Assembly: GCF_002954705.1 (NCBI RefSeq)
Contig: NZ_MSCO01000001.1
Location: 1,885,969 to 1,928,917, forward strand
From: Aliivibrio sifiae
Lineage (GTDB): Bacteria; Pseudomonadota; Gammaproteobacteria; Enterobacterales; Vibrionaceae
DNA length: 42,949 bases
Direction of reading: 5' to 3'
Of this stretch, positions 28,270 through 36,254 are shown piece by piece. The stretch's first letter is position 1, and every line of letters starts with the position of its first letter. A program made the position numbers and the translations under genes. The notes under the pieces were generated by a model. It did no database searches and was not told the origin of the DNA. It saw nothing but the letters and a program-made list of their open reading frames with translations.

Positions 28270-29184
28270 CTAACGTCCTGACGGTTTTTCGTAATAGGTA
28301 ATACTTTCTTCTACTGCTTTTTTTCTAAAAGGAGAAATTAATTTCTTCACTAATAAGTTTATCGGCACTAATGTCAAGACCATGAGCGCAAGAAAAGTAG
28401 CATAAATAGTAATAACAATTTTACGTGGAAAAGAGCCTGGTTTTCCTGACTTTTGAATCAGTTTCCCCCATACCATAAATGAACGTGTTGCTATTTTTTC
28501 AGAACCAATCAGCTTCCCATTTACTGTCACTGCATTCAGATTTTTAAGTAATGGTTCTTTTTTCTTTTCTAGATCATTTTCTAATGCATTAACAAGGCGA
28601 TGTCCAAAACGCTCACTCTCTTGTAAGTCTTGTTCAGAAACGCCCGCCGCTGGAAATATCAAAAATGGATCTTTTTTACCGGTAAGCAACCAACGAGGAG
28701 TAGTAATGAAGGCATAAATTGAACCGCCCTGATCGGTTAATACTGCATTATCAATTAGTGTTCCACCTAGATCGGCAATAACTGTTTTCATTTTTTCTTG
28801 CGCCATTACCCACATATCACGACAGGCAATAAAAGTAACAACAGGTTTACCTTTAATCAGAGTCTTGGCTTGTGAGGTTTGTAAAAAACCAGTAATTGGA
28901 ATTGAAGGGGACAAAAACCATACTGTATAACCCAAAATAATTAAGTCATACTCTTCTTCTAGATTCTCAGCAGGTTTAACTTCACAACCGTTCATATAGA
29001 TCGCTTCAGGAAAAGCATCAAAAAAGGGGTAAAACGACCAAGGATATGGATATTTTTTAACGGGTTCAACACAATGATAATCGACTTGAATTGAATCAGC
29101 TTGGCGTAGAGGAGCCGTTGCTAAGTCTACAAATTTTGCTAATTGTCCACTTTGAGAGTGAGAAATAACGAGAACTTTTTTCAT
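28270..29184 (-). CDS. DarA-like flavodoxin-fold protein (dialkylresorcinol condensing enzyme family)
   Basis: The 304-aa first gene of the operon encodes a flavodoxin-like N-terminal domain. The FMN phosphate loop is SHSQSGQLAK (8-17), and a second flavin-loop-like segment is LGYTVWFLSPSIPITGF. The C-terminus has a hydrophobic stretch (ITIYATFLALMVLTLVPINLLV) followed by Lys/Arg, suggesting membrane attachment. In dar pathways the DarA partner aromatises the cyclohexanedione made by DarB. Its pairing with a KAS III gene one base downstream supports this assignment. The substrate cannot be read from sequence. Confidence 0.78.
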   Translation of the reverse strand: MKKVLVISHSQSGQLAKFVDLATAPLRQADSIQVDYHCVEPVKKYPYPWSFYPFFDAFPEAIYMNGCEVKPAENLEEEYDLIILGYTVWFLSPSIPITGFLQTSQAKTLIKGKPVVTFIACRDMWVMAQEKMKTVIADLGGTLIDNAVLTDQGGSIYAFITTPRWLLTGKKDPFLIFPAAGVSEQDLQESERFGHRLVNALENDLEKKKEPLLKNLNAVTVNGKLIGSEKIATRSFMVWGKLIQKSGKPGSFPRKIVITIYATFLALMVLTLVPINLLVKKLISPFRKKAVEESITYYEKPSGR

Positions 29185-29381
29185 AAAAGAGACCTAAAAC
29201 AACTTTAAAATAGCTTAATTAGTTGCGAGGTATTTTATAGCATCTATTTTTAATATAAATAGATAATCATTCTTTTTAACAATTAACTATTCTATTCATC
29301 CTCTGTGCTGTTAATTTTTTATTCATAAATAACAATAACGCCTTACTTGTAAAACTTTCCCTAAAAAAAACGAATGACTTG

Positions 29382-29411
29382 TTGATATATAACAATAGCC
29401 ACTCATAATAA
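29382..29411 (+). promoter_or_regulatory. Possible sigma-70 promoter for the small Pmp3-like gene
   Basis: TTGATA (29382-29387) and TAATAA (29406-29411) are 18 bases apart and lie 41 bases upstream of the ATG at 29452. This is a consensus-based guess only. Confidence 0.3.
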
Positions 29412-29451
29412 ATAAATGGAATACATTTAGTTAACAAAAAAGGATCTATTT

Positions 29452-29610
29452 ATGAACAAACTCGTTTTAATCATTCTTTGTGTTTTACTCCCTCCTGTCG
29501 GTGTTTTTTTTGCAAAGGGAGCAGGAAAAGATTTCTTAATTAATATCGTTCTTACCATTCTTTTCTGGTTCCCAGGTATGATCCATGCACTTTGGATTAC
29601 AACTCGTTAG
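29452..29610 (+). CDS. Pmp3/YqaE-family (UPF0057) small membrane protein
   Basis: This 52-aa hydrophobic protein is preceded by AGGA at nine bases. It has two membrane helices: LVLIILCVLLPPVGVFF and FLINIVLTILFWFPGMIHAL, joined by a short AKGAGKDF turn. The LPP motif in the first helix, the G-x-DF-x-IN turn and the FPGMIHALWI end are the family signature of proteolipid membrane-potential modulators (Pmp3, plant RCI2, E. coli YqaE), associated with cold, salt and envelope stress. It stands alone between the polyketide-like operon and metE and has its own terminator. Confidence 0.88.
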   Translation: MNKLVLIILCVLLPPVGVFFAKGAGKDFLINIVLTILFWFPGMIHALWITTR

Positions 29611-29622
29611 TTTACATAAATA

Positions 29623-29660
29623 AAAAGCGAAACCCTTAAATGAAAAGGTTTCGCTTTATT
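29623..29660. terminator. Bidirectional terminator between the Pmp3-like gene and metE
   Basis: AAAGCGAAACC pairs with GGTTTCGCTTT (29624-29634 with 29647-29657) around a 12-base loop, with T-rich sequence on the plus strand and A-rich (T-rich on minus) on the other. It lies between convergent genes. Confidence 0.85.
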
Positions 29661-29704
29661 CGTTTAGTGTAAATAAACACTAACTATAAGTAGATTATGT
29701 CAAG

Positions 29705-32029
29705 TTAAGCAGCATTTACCTGTAATTTTTTACGTAATGCTTTCGCAGCTTTCACCATATTCTCTAGCGCCGCTTCTGTTTCTTTCCAGTTACGTGTTTT
29801 CAAACCACAATCTGGGTTCACCCATAAACGCTCTACAGGAACTTTCGCTGCTGCCGTTTCAATTAAATCAATGATCCACTCTTCACTTGGAATATTTGGT
29901 GAATGAATATCATAAACACCCGGTCCAATCTCATTTGGATAATTAAAGTCTTCAAACGCTTTCAATAATTCCATGTTTGAACGAGAGGTTTCAATCGTGA
30001 TCACATCTGCATCTAACGCCGCCACTGATTCGATAATCTCATTAAACTCGCTGTAACACATGTGAGTATGAATTTGTGTTTCAGATTTAGCACTGGCCGC
30101 TGAGATCTTAAACGCTTCAACAGCCCAATCTAAGTACGCTTTTTGATCGCTCTTTTTAATTGGTAATCCTTCACGAATCGCAGGTTCATCAATTTGAATA
30201 ATATTAATGCCCGCTTGTTGAAGATCAGAAACTTCATCACGCAATACTAATGCTAACTGCTGTGCAATTTCTTTACGAGTAATGTCTTCACGTGGGAACG
30301 TCCAACCAAGAATCGTTACTGGTCCGGTGAGCATCCCTTTCATTTGTTTAGTCGTTAACGATTGAGCATATTGCGTCCAATCAACCGTGATTGGTGCTTC
30401 ACGTTCAATATCTGCCACCACGATTGCTGGTTTTACACAACGAGATCCATAACTTTGCACCCAGCCAAATCGCGTTGCTTGAAAGCCGTTTAAGTTCTCG
30501 GCAAAATATTCCACCATGTCATTACGTTCTGCTTCACCATGCACTAATACATCCAGATCTAAACGCTCTTGACGCTCAACTGCATCAGAAATATGACCTT
30601 TCATTGCTGCAACATAATCTTGTTCATTTAATTTACCTGCACGATACGCGCTGCGCTGTTGACGAATATCAGAGGTTTGTGGGAATGAACCTATCGTTGT
30701 CGTTGGTAATAATGGTAAACCCAATTTTTCCGCTTGGTGTTGCGCTCGAACTGAATACGCATCTGCTCGCTCTGCTAATGCAGGAGTAATTGCCGCTAAA
30801 CGTTGCTTTACCGCAGGCTTATTAATGTGCTCTGCCGTCTCACGTTCACGCAATGGCTGACAGTATTGATGACAGGCTAAGATTGCATTTTGATTACCAT
30901 CTAAAGCGCCCGCTAACAAAGTCACCTCTTTCAGTTTTTGTTTTGCAAACGCAAACCATTGAGTAGTTTCTTGTGATAATTCTATTTCTTGCTCTAAATC
31001 TACAGGGCTATGCAGCAACGAACATGAGCTTGCAATCCATAACTTATCACCTAGCTTTTCTTTCACTGGTTGTAGCTTCTCATGTAGGCGTTCTAAGTCT
31101 GCTCGCCATACATTACGACCATTAATCGCACCAACAGACAATACCCACTCTTTTGGTAATCCATCTACAATCGTGTCTAATTGTTTAGGGTCTGCTGATA
31201 TATCAATATGTAAGCCATTTACCGCTAATTCGGTGATCTTATCTAAATGATGCTCTACACCATCAAAGTACGTTGTTAGTAGTAATTTCACGTCACTTTG
31301 AACCACTTGATAAGCCAGTTTGAATGAGTTAGCCCAAGCTTTTGGTAATTCAAGCGCTAAAATTGGTTCATCAATTTGTACCCATTCAACACCAAGCGCA
31401 GATAACTTCGAAAAAATTGCCTGATAAGCGGTAAGTAAGCGAGGAAGAAGCGCTAAACGATCAAACCCTTGCTCTACTTCTTCATCATTCACTTCTTTGC
31501 CTAACCACAAATAGCTTAATGGACCAAGAAGTACTGGTTTAACCTTGTGACCTTGCTTTTGCGATTCTGCAATTTCATCAAACAATTGTGACCAACTAAC
31601 GTTAAATTTATCGTCTTTAGAAAATTCAGGAACGATATAATGGTAGTTAGTATTAAACCACTTAGTCATGTCTGATGCCGCTTCACCACAACCACAGCGA
31701 TTTTGAGATTGACCACGACCCACTTTAAATAAGGTATCTAAATCAGGAAAACCGTTATTGTGACGAGCAGGTACGTGACCTAGAAGAAGGCTGGTTGTTA
31801 ACACATGATCGTACCAAGCAAAATCTCCAGCGGTTACAAAATCTAACCCTGATGCTGATTGATCTTTCCAATGACGCTGACGAAGCTCACTGCCTACTAC
31901 TAATAATTCTTTTTGTTCAATCTCGCCACGCCAGTATTTTTCTTGTGCAAATTTAAGTTCTCTTTGAGCACCTACTCGTGGGTAGCCTAAAATATGAGTT
32001 ACTGTTTTTTTATTCAATTCTATTGTCAT
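29705..32029 (-). CDS. metE: Cobalamin-independent methionine synthase
   Basis: The 774-aa enzyme transfers the methyl group of methyl-tetrahydropteroyltriglutamate to homocysteine. Zinc ligands are visible in HTHMCYSEF (His and Cys near 656-658) and in [11 protein letters not shown] (Cys741). The N-terminal half begins [16 protein letters not shown]. The catalytic-domain segments [12 protein letters not shown] and [13 protein letters not shown] are typical. The length is slightly above E. coli MetE (753 aa). It is divergent from metR, and the shared 220-base region carries MetJ- and MetR-like sites, so methionine repression and MetR activation are expected. No B12 riboswitch is present. Confidence 0.97.
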   Translation of the reverse strand: MTIELNKKTVTHILGYPRVGAQRELKFAQEKYWRGEIEQKELLVVGSELRQRHWKDQSASGLDFVTAGDFAWYDHVLTTSLLLGHVPARHNNGFPDLDTLFKVGRGQSQNRCGCGEAASDMTKWFNTNYHYIVPEFSKDDKFNVSWSQLFDEIAESQKQGHKVKPVLLGPLSYLWLGKEVNDEEVEQGFDRLALLPRLLTAYQAIFSKLSALGVEWVQIDEPILALELPKAWANSFKLAYQVVQSDVKLLLTTYFDGVEHHLDKITELAVNGLHIDISADPKQLDTIVDGLPKEWVLSVGAINGRNVWRADLERLHEKLQPVKEKLGDKLWIASSCSLLHSPVDLEQEIELSQETTQWFAFAKQKLKEVTLLAGALDGNQNAILACHQYCQPLRERETAEHINKPAVKQRLAAITPALAERADAYSVRAQHQAEKLGLPLLPTTTIGSFPQTSDIRQQRSAYRAGKLNEQDYVAAMKGHISDAVERQERLDLDVLVHGEAERNDMVEYFAENLNGFQATRFGWVQSYGSRCVKPAIVVADIEREAPITVDWTQYAQSLTTKQMKGMLTGPVTILGWTFPREDITRKEIAQQLALVLRDEVSDLQQAGINIIQIDEPAIREGLPIKKSDQKAYLDWAVEAFKISAASAKSETQIHTHMCYSEFNEIIESVAALDADVITIETSRSNMELLKAFEDFNYPNEIGPGVYDIHSPNIPSEEWIIDLIETAAAKVPVERLWVNPDCGLKTRNWKETEAALENMVKAAKALRKKLQVNAA

Positions 32030-32044
32030 CGCTTTAATCCCCTT

Positions 32045-32060
32045 AGCCGTTTAGATGGCT
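32045..32060. promoter_or_regulatory. Tandem MetJ-box-like pair near the metE start
   Basis: AGCCGTTT and AGATGGCT are two adjacent octamers, each matching six of eight positions of the MetJ consensus AGACGTCT. They lie 16 bases upstream of the metE ATG, where a bound repressor would block transcription. Confidence 0.55.
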
Positions 32061-32114
32061 AAACAATGACGCATTTTCTTTTATGCTACAACGGATAAAA
32101 ATTCACTTTGATTA

Positions 32115-32127
32115 TGAATTTTTTTCA
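32115..32127. promoter_or_regulatory. MetR-binding site
   Basis: TGAA-N5-TTCA (TGAATTTTTTTCA) fits the MetR consensus TGAANNNNNTTCA exactly and lies in the centre of the metE-metR divergent region, as in enterobacteria. Confidence 0.7.
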
Positions 32128-32165
32128 ATAAGGTTAAATTTACAATCAAATAATTAACATTATTT

Positions 32166-32181
32166 AGCCGTCTAGATGTTT
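32166..32181. promoter_or_regulatory. Tandem MetJ-box-like pair on the metR side
   Basis: AGCCGTCT (seven of eight to AGACGTCT) is directly followed by AGATGTTT (six of eight). The pair lies 69 bases before the metR ATG and mirrors the pair near metE. Confidence 0.6.
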
Positions 32182-32249
32182 ACTTTATGCGTTAATCACT
32201 TTACTGTGAAGATGATTAAACCTACTCAAACGGAACTTGAGGAATAATA

Positions 32250-33161
32250 ATGATTGAATTAAAACATCTAAAAACATTAACTACACTGCGTGACACTGGC
32301 TCATTAACCGCAACAGCCAATGCTCTACATCTTACTCAATCAGCACTCTCTCATCAGTTAAAAGATTTTGAAACCCGTCTTGGAAGTCATGTTTTTTTAC
32401 GTAAAACTCGTCCAGTGAAATTCACCTCAGAAGGTGAGATCTTATTAAAACTGGCTGATGATGTTTTACCTAAAATGACTAGAGCAGAATATGATATTGC
32501 GAGTTTGAAAGAAGATTTACACGGCCGATTACACATGGCGATTGAATGTCACTCTTGCTTTCAGTGGTTAATGCCTGCGATTAAAGAATATCAAGTTGGT
32601 TGGCCAGAAGTTGAACTGGATTTTTCATCTGGTTTCGGTTTTGAGCCTCTACCCGCATTAGTGAATGGTGATCTAGATTTAGTGATCACATCAGATATTC
32701 AACCCCGTGGAGAGGTTCATTATGAACCGTTATTTGATTTCGAGATGCGTCTTGTAATGGCAACTAGCCACCCTCTTGCTAATAAAGAATATATAGAGCC
32801 CAAAGATTTACTCGATCAAACGATGCTGACTTACCCTGTGCAAAAACAACGTCTGGATGTCGTAAAACATTTCTTAACCCCAAACAATGTTGAGCCTGCT
32901 AAATGGAAACAAGCAGAGAATACATTAATGCTAATACAAATGGTGTCGGCAGGTTTAGGGGTTGCCGCACTGCCTAATTGGGCAATCAGTGAATTTTCAC
33001 GACAAGGATTAATTGAGAGTAAACCATTAGGGAAAGGATTGTGGCGAAGGTTGTTCGCTGCCGTTAGAGACAGCGAACATGATAAAAAATATTTACAAGC
33101 ATTTTTCTCTACTGCGAAACAGCAGAGCCAGAGTCATTTGGATGGAATTAAAATGACTTAA
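32250..33161 (+). CDS. metR: LysR-type regulator MetR
   Basis: This 303-aa LysR-type transcription factor activates metE (and often metH and glyA) with homocysteine as co-inducer. The N-terminal winged HTH is in LKTLTTLRDTGSLTATANAL followed by HLTQSALSHQLKDFE. The remainder is the periplasmic-binding-protein-like effector domain (LHMAIECHSCFQWLMPAI). The length matches E. coli MetR (317 aa) apart from a shorter C-terminus. It is divergent from metE, with a GAGGAA ribosome-binding site. Confidence 0.96.
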   Translation: MIELKHLKTLTTLRDTGSLTATANALHLTQSALSHQLKDFETRLGSHVFLRKTRPVKFTSEGEILLKLADDVLPKMTRAEYDIASLKEDLHGRLHMAIECHSCFQWLMPAIKEYQVGWPEVELDFSSGFGFEPLPALVNGDLDLVITSDIQPRGEVHYEPLFDFEMRLVMATSHPLANKEYIEPKDLLDQTMLTYPVQKQRLDVVKHFLTPNNVEPAKWKQAENTLMLIQMVSAGLGVAALPNWAISEFSRQGLIESKPLGKGLWRRLFAAVRDSEHDKKYLQAFFSTAKQQSQSHLDGIKMT

Positions 33162-33197
33162 ATCGAGGTATGTAGCTATTTAAATATTGGTTAAAAA

Positions 33198-33392
33198 TTA
33201 CGTATTCTTAAATTGATTCGTTAATGGGTCATATTGATAACCCAAGCCACTGAGCTTGTCTTGAACTCCTTGTGTATCAAGCTCATACACGCTGGATAAT
33301 TCTTCTAGACTGTGACATTCCAATCGCAATTTTTCATTAATGATGCCGAGTAGAATTCCACTTTCTAGTCCGTGAGCATTACTTAAATCCAA
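33198..33392 (-). CDS. DUF4250 domain-containing small protein
   Basis: The 64-aa protein shows the DUF4250 pattern: a helix with LLGIINEKLRLECHSLEELS, then LDTQGVQDKLSGLGYQYD and NQF near the end. The function is unknown. The start is TTG at 33392, selected because a full GGAGG (33400-33404) lies seven bases upstream and because it gives the expected family N-terminus. An ATG just upstream is out of frame. It stands alone between convergent metR and the next minus-strand gene. Confidence 0.8.
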   Translation of the reverse strand: MDLSNAHGLESGILLGIINEKLRLECHSLEELSSVYELDTQGVQDKLSGLGYQYDPLTNQFKNT

Positions 33393-33459
33393 TCTTCATC
33401 CTCCATGTTGCTTAAGAGACATACTTAGAGTAAATCAGTTTTTAAAAGTAATGCGTGGC

Positions 33460-34167
33460 CTACATCACAAAAAACAACTGAAATTGATAATAACCAGAAA
33501 TGGCCATAATTACGCTTGCTATAGCTAACATTTGCCATTTAACAGCTTGTTGTTTGAATAAGTGAAAACTCCACAAACCAATACTTAGTAGCATAAGCCC
33601 TAATGCTATACCTAACTTAACAGCCATCTTATCCAAAAATATCTCATGGACACTGAGAGTCTGACACAATAAGATAACTGACATTACAATCCCACTAACA
33701 ATGCCACTGATCGGGAGTAATTTATGAAATGCCTGTAAGCGAGTTCGAGCTAAAGTCAAAAGGAGGTGTGTTAATAGCGCACCAAATAAGAATGGGCCAG
33801 TAACCGCAAAAAATAACTGCGTGAATGAACCAGAACCCAAAGCTAAATTAACAAAACTTGCCGCTGCAAAACCATTAGCTAATGCCATAACAATTAATGG
33901 CCCCTTGTCACGAGTTTTGCCTGTTTTTACACTCAAATAAAAACCAGCAATGGCAATTGCAGGAACAAAATTAATCGCAAAAATAGAAGCGTAAGTCATA
34001 CCAACACCAGCAATAACACACCAGCCAAGGATCAATACGGGTAACCATTTATGGATGCGACCACGTTGACCGGGACAAATATCCCCTTTATGCAAAATGA
34101 TCGTTAACAGTATTTGCGCACCTAAGAGTGCAGGAATAAGAATATATTGTAAGGTTTGAAAAAACAT
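33460..34167 (-). CDS. Multi-pass inner-membrane protein of unknown function
   Basis: This 235-aa hydrophobic protein has about seven to eight predicted membrane segments, for example ILIPALLGAQILLTIIL, AIAIAGFYLSV, FLFGALLTHLLLTLA, ISGIVSGIVMSVILLCQ and LGIALGLMLLSIGLWSF. The loop CPGQRGRIHK after the first helix is basic, indicating the cytoplasmic side. I do not recognise a family and see no transport or enzyme motif. It is divergent from dcuC, 324 bases away, with no operon partner. Confidence 0.8.
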   Translation of the reverse strand: MFFQTLQYILIPALLGAQILLTIILHKGDICPGQRGRIHKWLPVLILGWCVIAGVGMTYASIFAINFVPAIAIAGFYLSVKTGKTRDKGPLIVMALANGFAAASFVNLALGSGSFTQLFFAVTGPFLFGALLTHLLLTLARTRLQAFHKLLPISGIVSGIVMSVILLCQTLSVHEIFLDKMAVKLGIALGLMLLSIGLWSFHLFKQQAVKWQMLAIASVIMAISGYYQFQLFFVM

Positions 34168-34491
34168 AGCTACGCCACCTAATTAGAATGACGCTAGTAT
34201 AAACTCAATTTTCACTTCGTCTAGTGACGGTTAAAAAACAATCTATTTCTATCAATATCTCAAAAACACACGTAACACTTTCCAACTTATTATCCTTTTG
34301 TCGCAACAAGAACAACAGTTGCGCATCATCTTATTAACAGAATTATTTTTTATTTGTTTTAGATCATGATGAGGTTAAGTAGCAGATGTGCTACAGGTAA
34401 AAGTTAGGTAAGTTTCTATTACGAAATGTGTAAGAATATGTATGTAAGTTACGCAATTTTTATATTTTGAAATCTTATAGGGGAAAATTCC
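34168..34491. other. 324-base divergent intergenic region upstream of dcuC
   Basis: No ORF or RNA gene is evident. The region contains a perfect six-base dyad GTAGCA-GATG-TGCTAC (34379-34394), 98 bases before the dcuC ATG, and an AT-rich stretch before it. No clear FNR site (TTGAT-N4-ATCAA) was found, although DcuC is an anaerobic carrier. AGGGGA about eight bases before the ATG is the dcuC ribosome-binding site. Confidence 0.5.
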
Positions 34492-35859
34492 ATGTTGGAG
34501 TTAATGATTGGTTTGGTGATCACCATTTTGGTTGGTTACTTTATCGTAAAAGGATATAAGGCGGCAGGTGTACTACTAACTGCTGGTTTAGCACTACTTA
34601 TTATTGCAGGTTTATTAGGTCATACTGTTTTACCTGCAAAAGTTACCGCGACAGGTAACTTATTAACGGATGCGCTAGAGTACGTGAAATACATGCTGCA
34701 ATATCGTGGGGGCGGCCTAGGTATGCAAATCATGCTACTTTGTGGTTTTGCTTCTTACATGACTCACATTGGCGCAAACAATGTCGTTGTTAAACAGTTT
34801 TCTAAACCATTAGCATTTATTAAGTCACCTTACGTTTTACTTGTTGCAGCTTATATCGTAGCGTGTTTAATGTCTCTTGCAGTAAGTTCTGCAACAGGTC
34901 TTGGTGTACTACTAATGGCAACACTTTTCCCTATGATGACAGCGATGGGGATTTCTCGCCCAGCAGCAGTAGCCGTTTGTGCCTCTCCAGCAGCGATTAT
35001 TCTTTCTCCTACATCTGGTGACGTTATTGTTGCTGCAGAAAAATCTGGTCTTCCTTTACATACGTTCGCAGTTGAAACGGTATTGCCTGTTTCTATTTGT
35101 GCAATCATCGTAATGGCAGCAGCGGCTTTCTTCTGGAACAAATACCTAGATAAGAAAGAAAATACACCAATGGAGAAAGTTGATATTTCTGCAATGGAAG
35201 TAAATGCACCATCTTATTACGCGATTTTACCTTTCTTACCAATCGTAGGTGTTTTTGTCTTCAATGGCGAAACTATCCCAGGTTTATCTCTAGATATTTA
35301 TACTATTGTTGTTGGCTCAATCTTCATTGGTGCAGTCATTAACTTTATTACTAATAAACTAGACGGCAGAGCTACGCTAGAAGATTTAGAATCTTGCTAC
35401 GCAGGTATGGCTGACGCGTTTAAGGGTGTGGTAATGCTATTAGTTGCAGCCGGTGTATTTGCACAAGGCTTAATGTCTGTTGGCGCGATTGATAACCTAC
35501 TTCACCTTGCAGATTCTGCTGGTGCTGGTGGTATGGCACTGATGCTTCTTCTTACTGGTCTAACAGTAGCAGCAGCTATCGCAACAGGTTCTGGTAATGC
35601 ACCTTTCTATGCATTCGTAGAATTAGCACCACAACTGGCTGGTAAAATGGGTCTTAGCCCTGCCTTCCTAATTATTCCAATGCTTCAAGCTTCTAATCTT
35701 GGTCGTACCATTTCTCCAGTATCTGGCGTTATCGTTGCGACGTCAGGTATGGCTAAAATCAGCCCATTTGAAGTAGTAAAACGTACCTCTGTTCCTGTTA
35801 TCTGTGGCTTAATCACAGTTATCGCGGGTACTATGGTATTGGTTCCAATGTACGCTTAA
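34492..35859 (+). CDS. dcuC: C4-dicarboxylate transporter DcuC
   Basis: The 455-aa inner-membrane carrier of the DcuC family exchanges or exports C4-dicarboxylates such as succinate and fumarate during anaerobic growth. There are about 12 hydrophobic segments from the N-terminus (LELMIGLVITILVGYFIV) onward. The conserved GGGLGMQIMLLCGFASYM, SPTSGDVIVAAEKSG and ASNLGRTISPVSGVIVA stretches match the family. The length fits E. coli DcuC (461 aa). It is transcribed alone and followed by a strong terminator. Confidence 0.92.
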   Translation: MLELMIGLVITILVGYFIVKGYKAAGVLLTAGLALLIIAGLLGHTVLPAKVTATGNLLTDALEYVKYMLQYRGGGLGMQIMLLCGFASYMTHIGANNVVVKQFSKPLAFIKSPYVLLVAAYIVACLMSLAVSSATGLGVLLMATLFPMMTAMGISRPAAVAVCASPAAIILSPTSGDVIVAAEKSGLPLHTFAVETVLPVSICAIIVMAAAAFFWNKYLDKKENTPMEKVDISAMEVNAPSYYAILPFLPIVGVFVFNGETIPGLSLDIYTIVVGSIFIGAVINFITNKLDGRATLEDLESCYAGMADAFKGVVMLLVAAGVFAQGLMSVGAIDNLLHLADSAGAGGMALMLLLTGLTVAAAIATGSGNAPFYAFVELAPQLAGKMGLSPAFLIIPMLQASNLGRTISPVSGVIVATSGMAKISPFEVVKRTSVPVICGLITVIAGTMVLVPMYA

Positions 35860-35885
35860 TCTGCTAGACAGATAAACGCTTATTT

Positions 35886-35920
35886 ACGCCAGTGGTTTAA
35901 TGCTACTGGCGTTTTTTTTA
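35886..35920 (+). terminator. Terminator after dcuC
   Basis: ACGCCAGT (35886-35893) pairs with ACTGGCGT (35905-35912) and is followed by a long T-run. It is a classical plus-strand intrinsic terminator. Confidence 0.92.
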
Positions 35921-36068
35921 ATTTATGTATGATGTTCCCATTTAATTCTGTGATTCGATATCAAATAGGCACTTTCCTTAAAACAATTTACCTAATGCTC
36001 ACGTAACTCTTATTAAATAAAGATACATTTAGCGCATCAATATTTAAAACAAGACGAGTACATTTACC

Positions 36069-36149
36069 ATGATTAAAGACACGGCTATCATTTTTACCCT
36101 CTCTTTTTTAGCCATATCTATTGCCTATTTATGCCGTTTATACATCTAG
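36069..36149 (+). CDS. Possible 26-aa single-pass membrane peptide
   Basis: This is a short ORF between dcuC and ygiQ. After MIKDT comes a 14-residue hydrophobic run (AIIFTLSFLAISIA) and the end YLCRLYI. The ribosome-binding site is weak (GACGAG about 12 bases upstream). No family is recognised. The remainder of the 395-base gap holds the dcuC terminator and presumably the ygiQ promoter. Confidence 0.3.
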   Translation: MIKDTAIIFTLSFLAISIAYLCRLYI

Positions 36150-36254
36150 TTCTATCTTGCTATTAGACGCCCTTACTTATATTGAGGGCTTTATTTTCTG
36201 GTTAAATCACTCTCAAATCGGTATAATTCGGCCTCCAAATTCTGAGGTGAACTA

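Noticed and set aside
21331-29184. Classical aryl polyene (APE) cluster
   Set aside because: It lacks the ketoreductase, dehydratases, ammonia-lyase/aryl starter enzymes, acyltransferases and outer-membrane export proteins of APE clusters. Only the KS pair and ACP are shared in concept.
29255-29290. Fur box upstream of the DarA-like gene
   Set aside because: GATAATCATT gives one good half, but the opposite half matches only about four of seven positions.
32030-32249. Cobalamin riboswitch controlling metE
   Set aside because: The 220-base region has no B12-box-like sequence and is largely occupied by MetJ/MetR-like sites and AT-rich promoter sequence.
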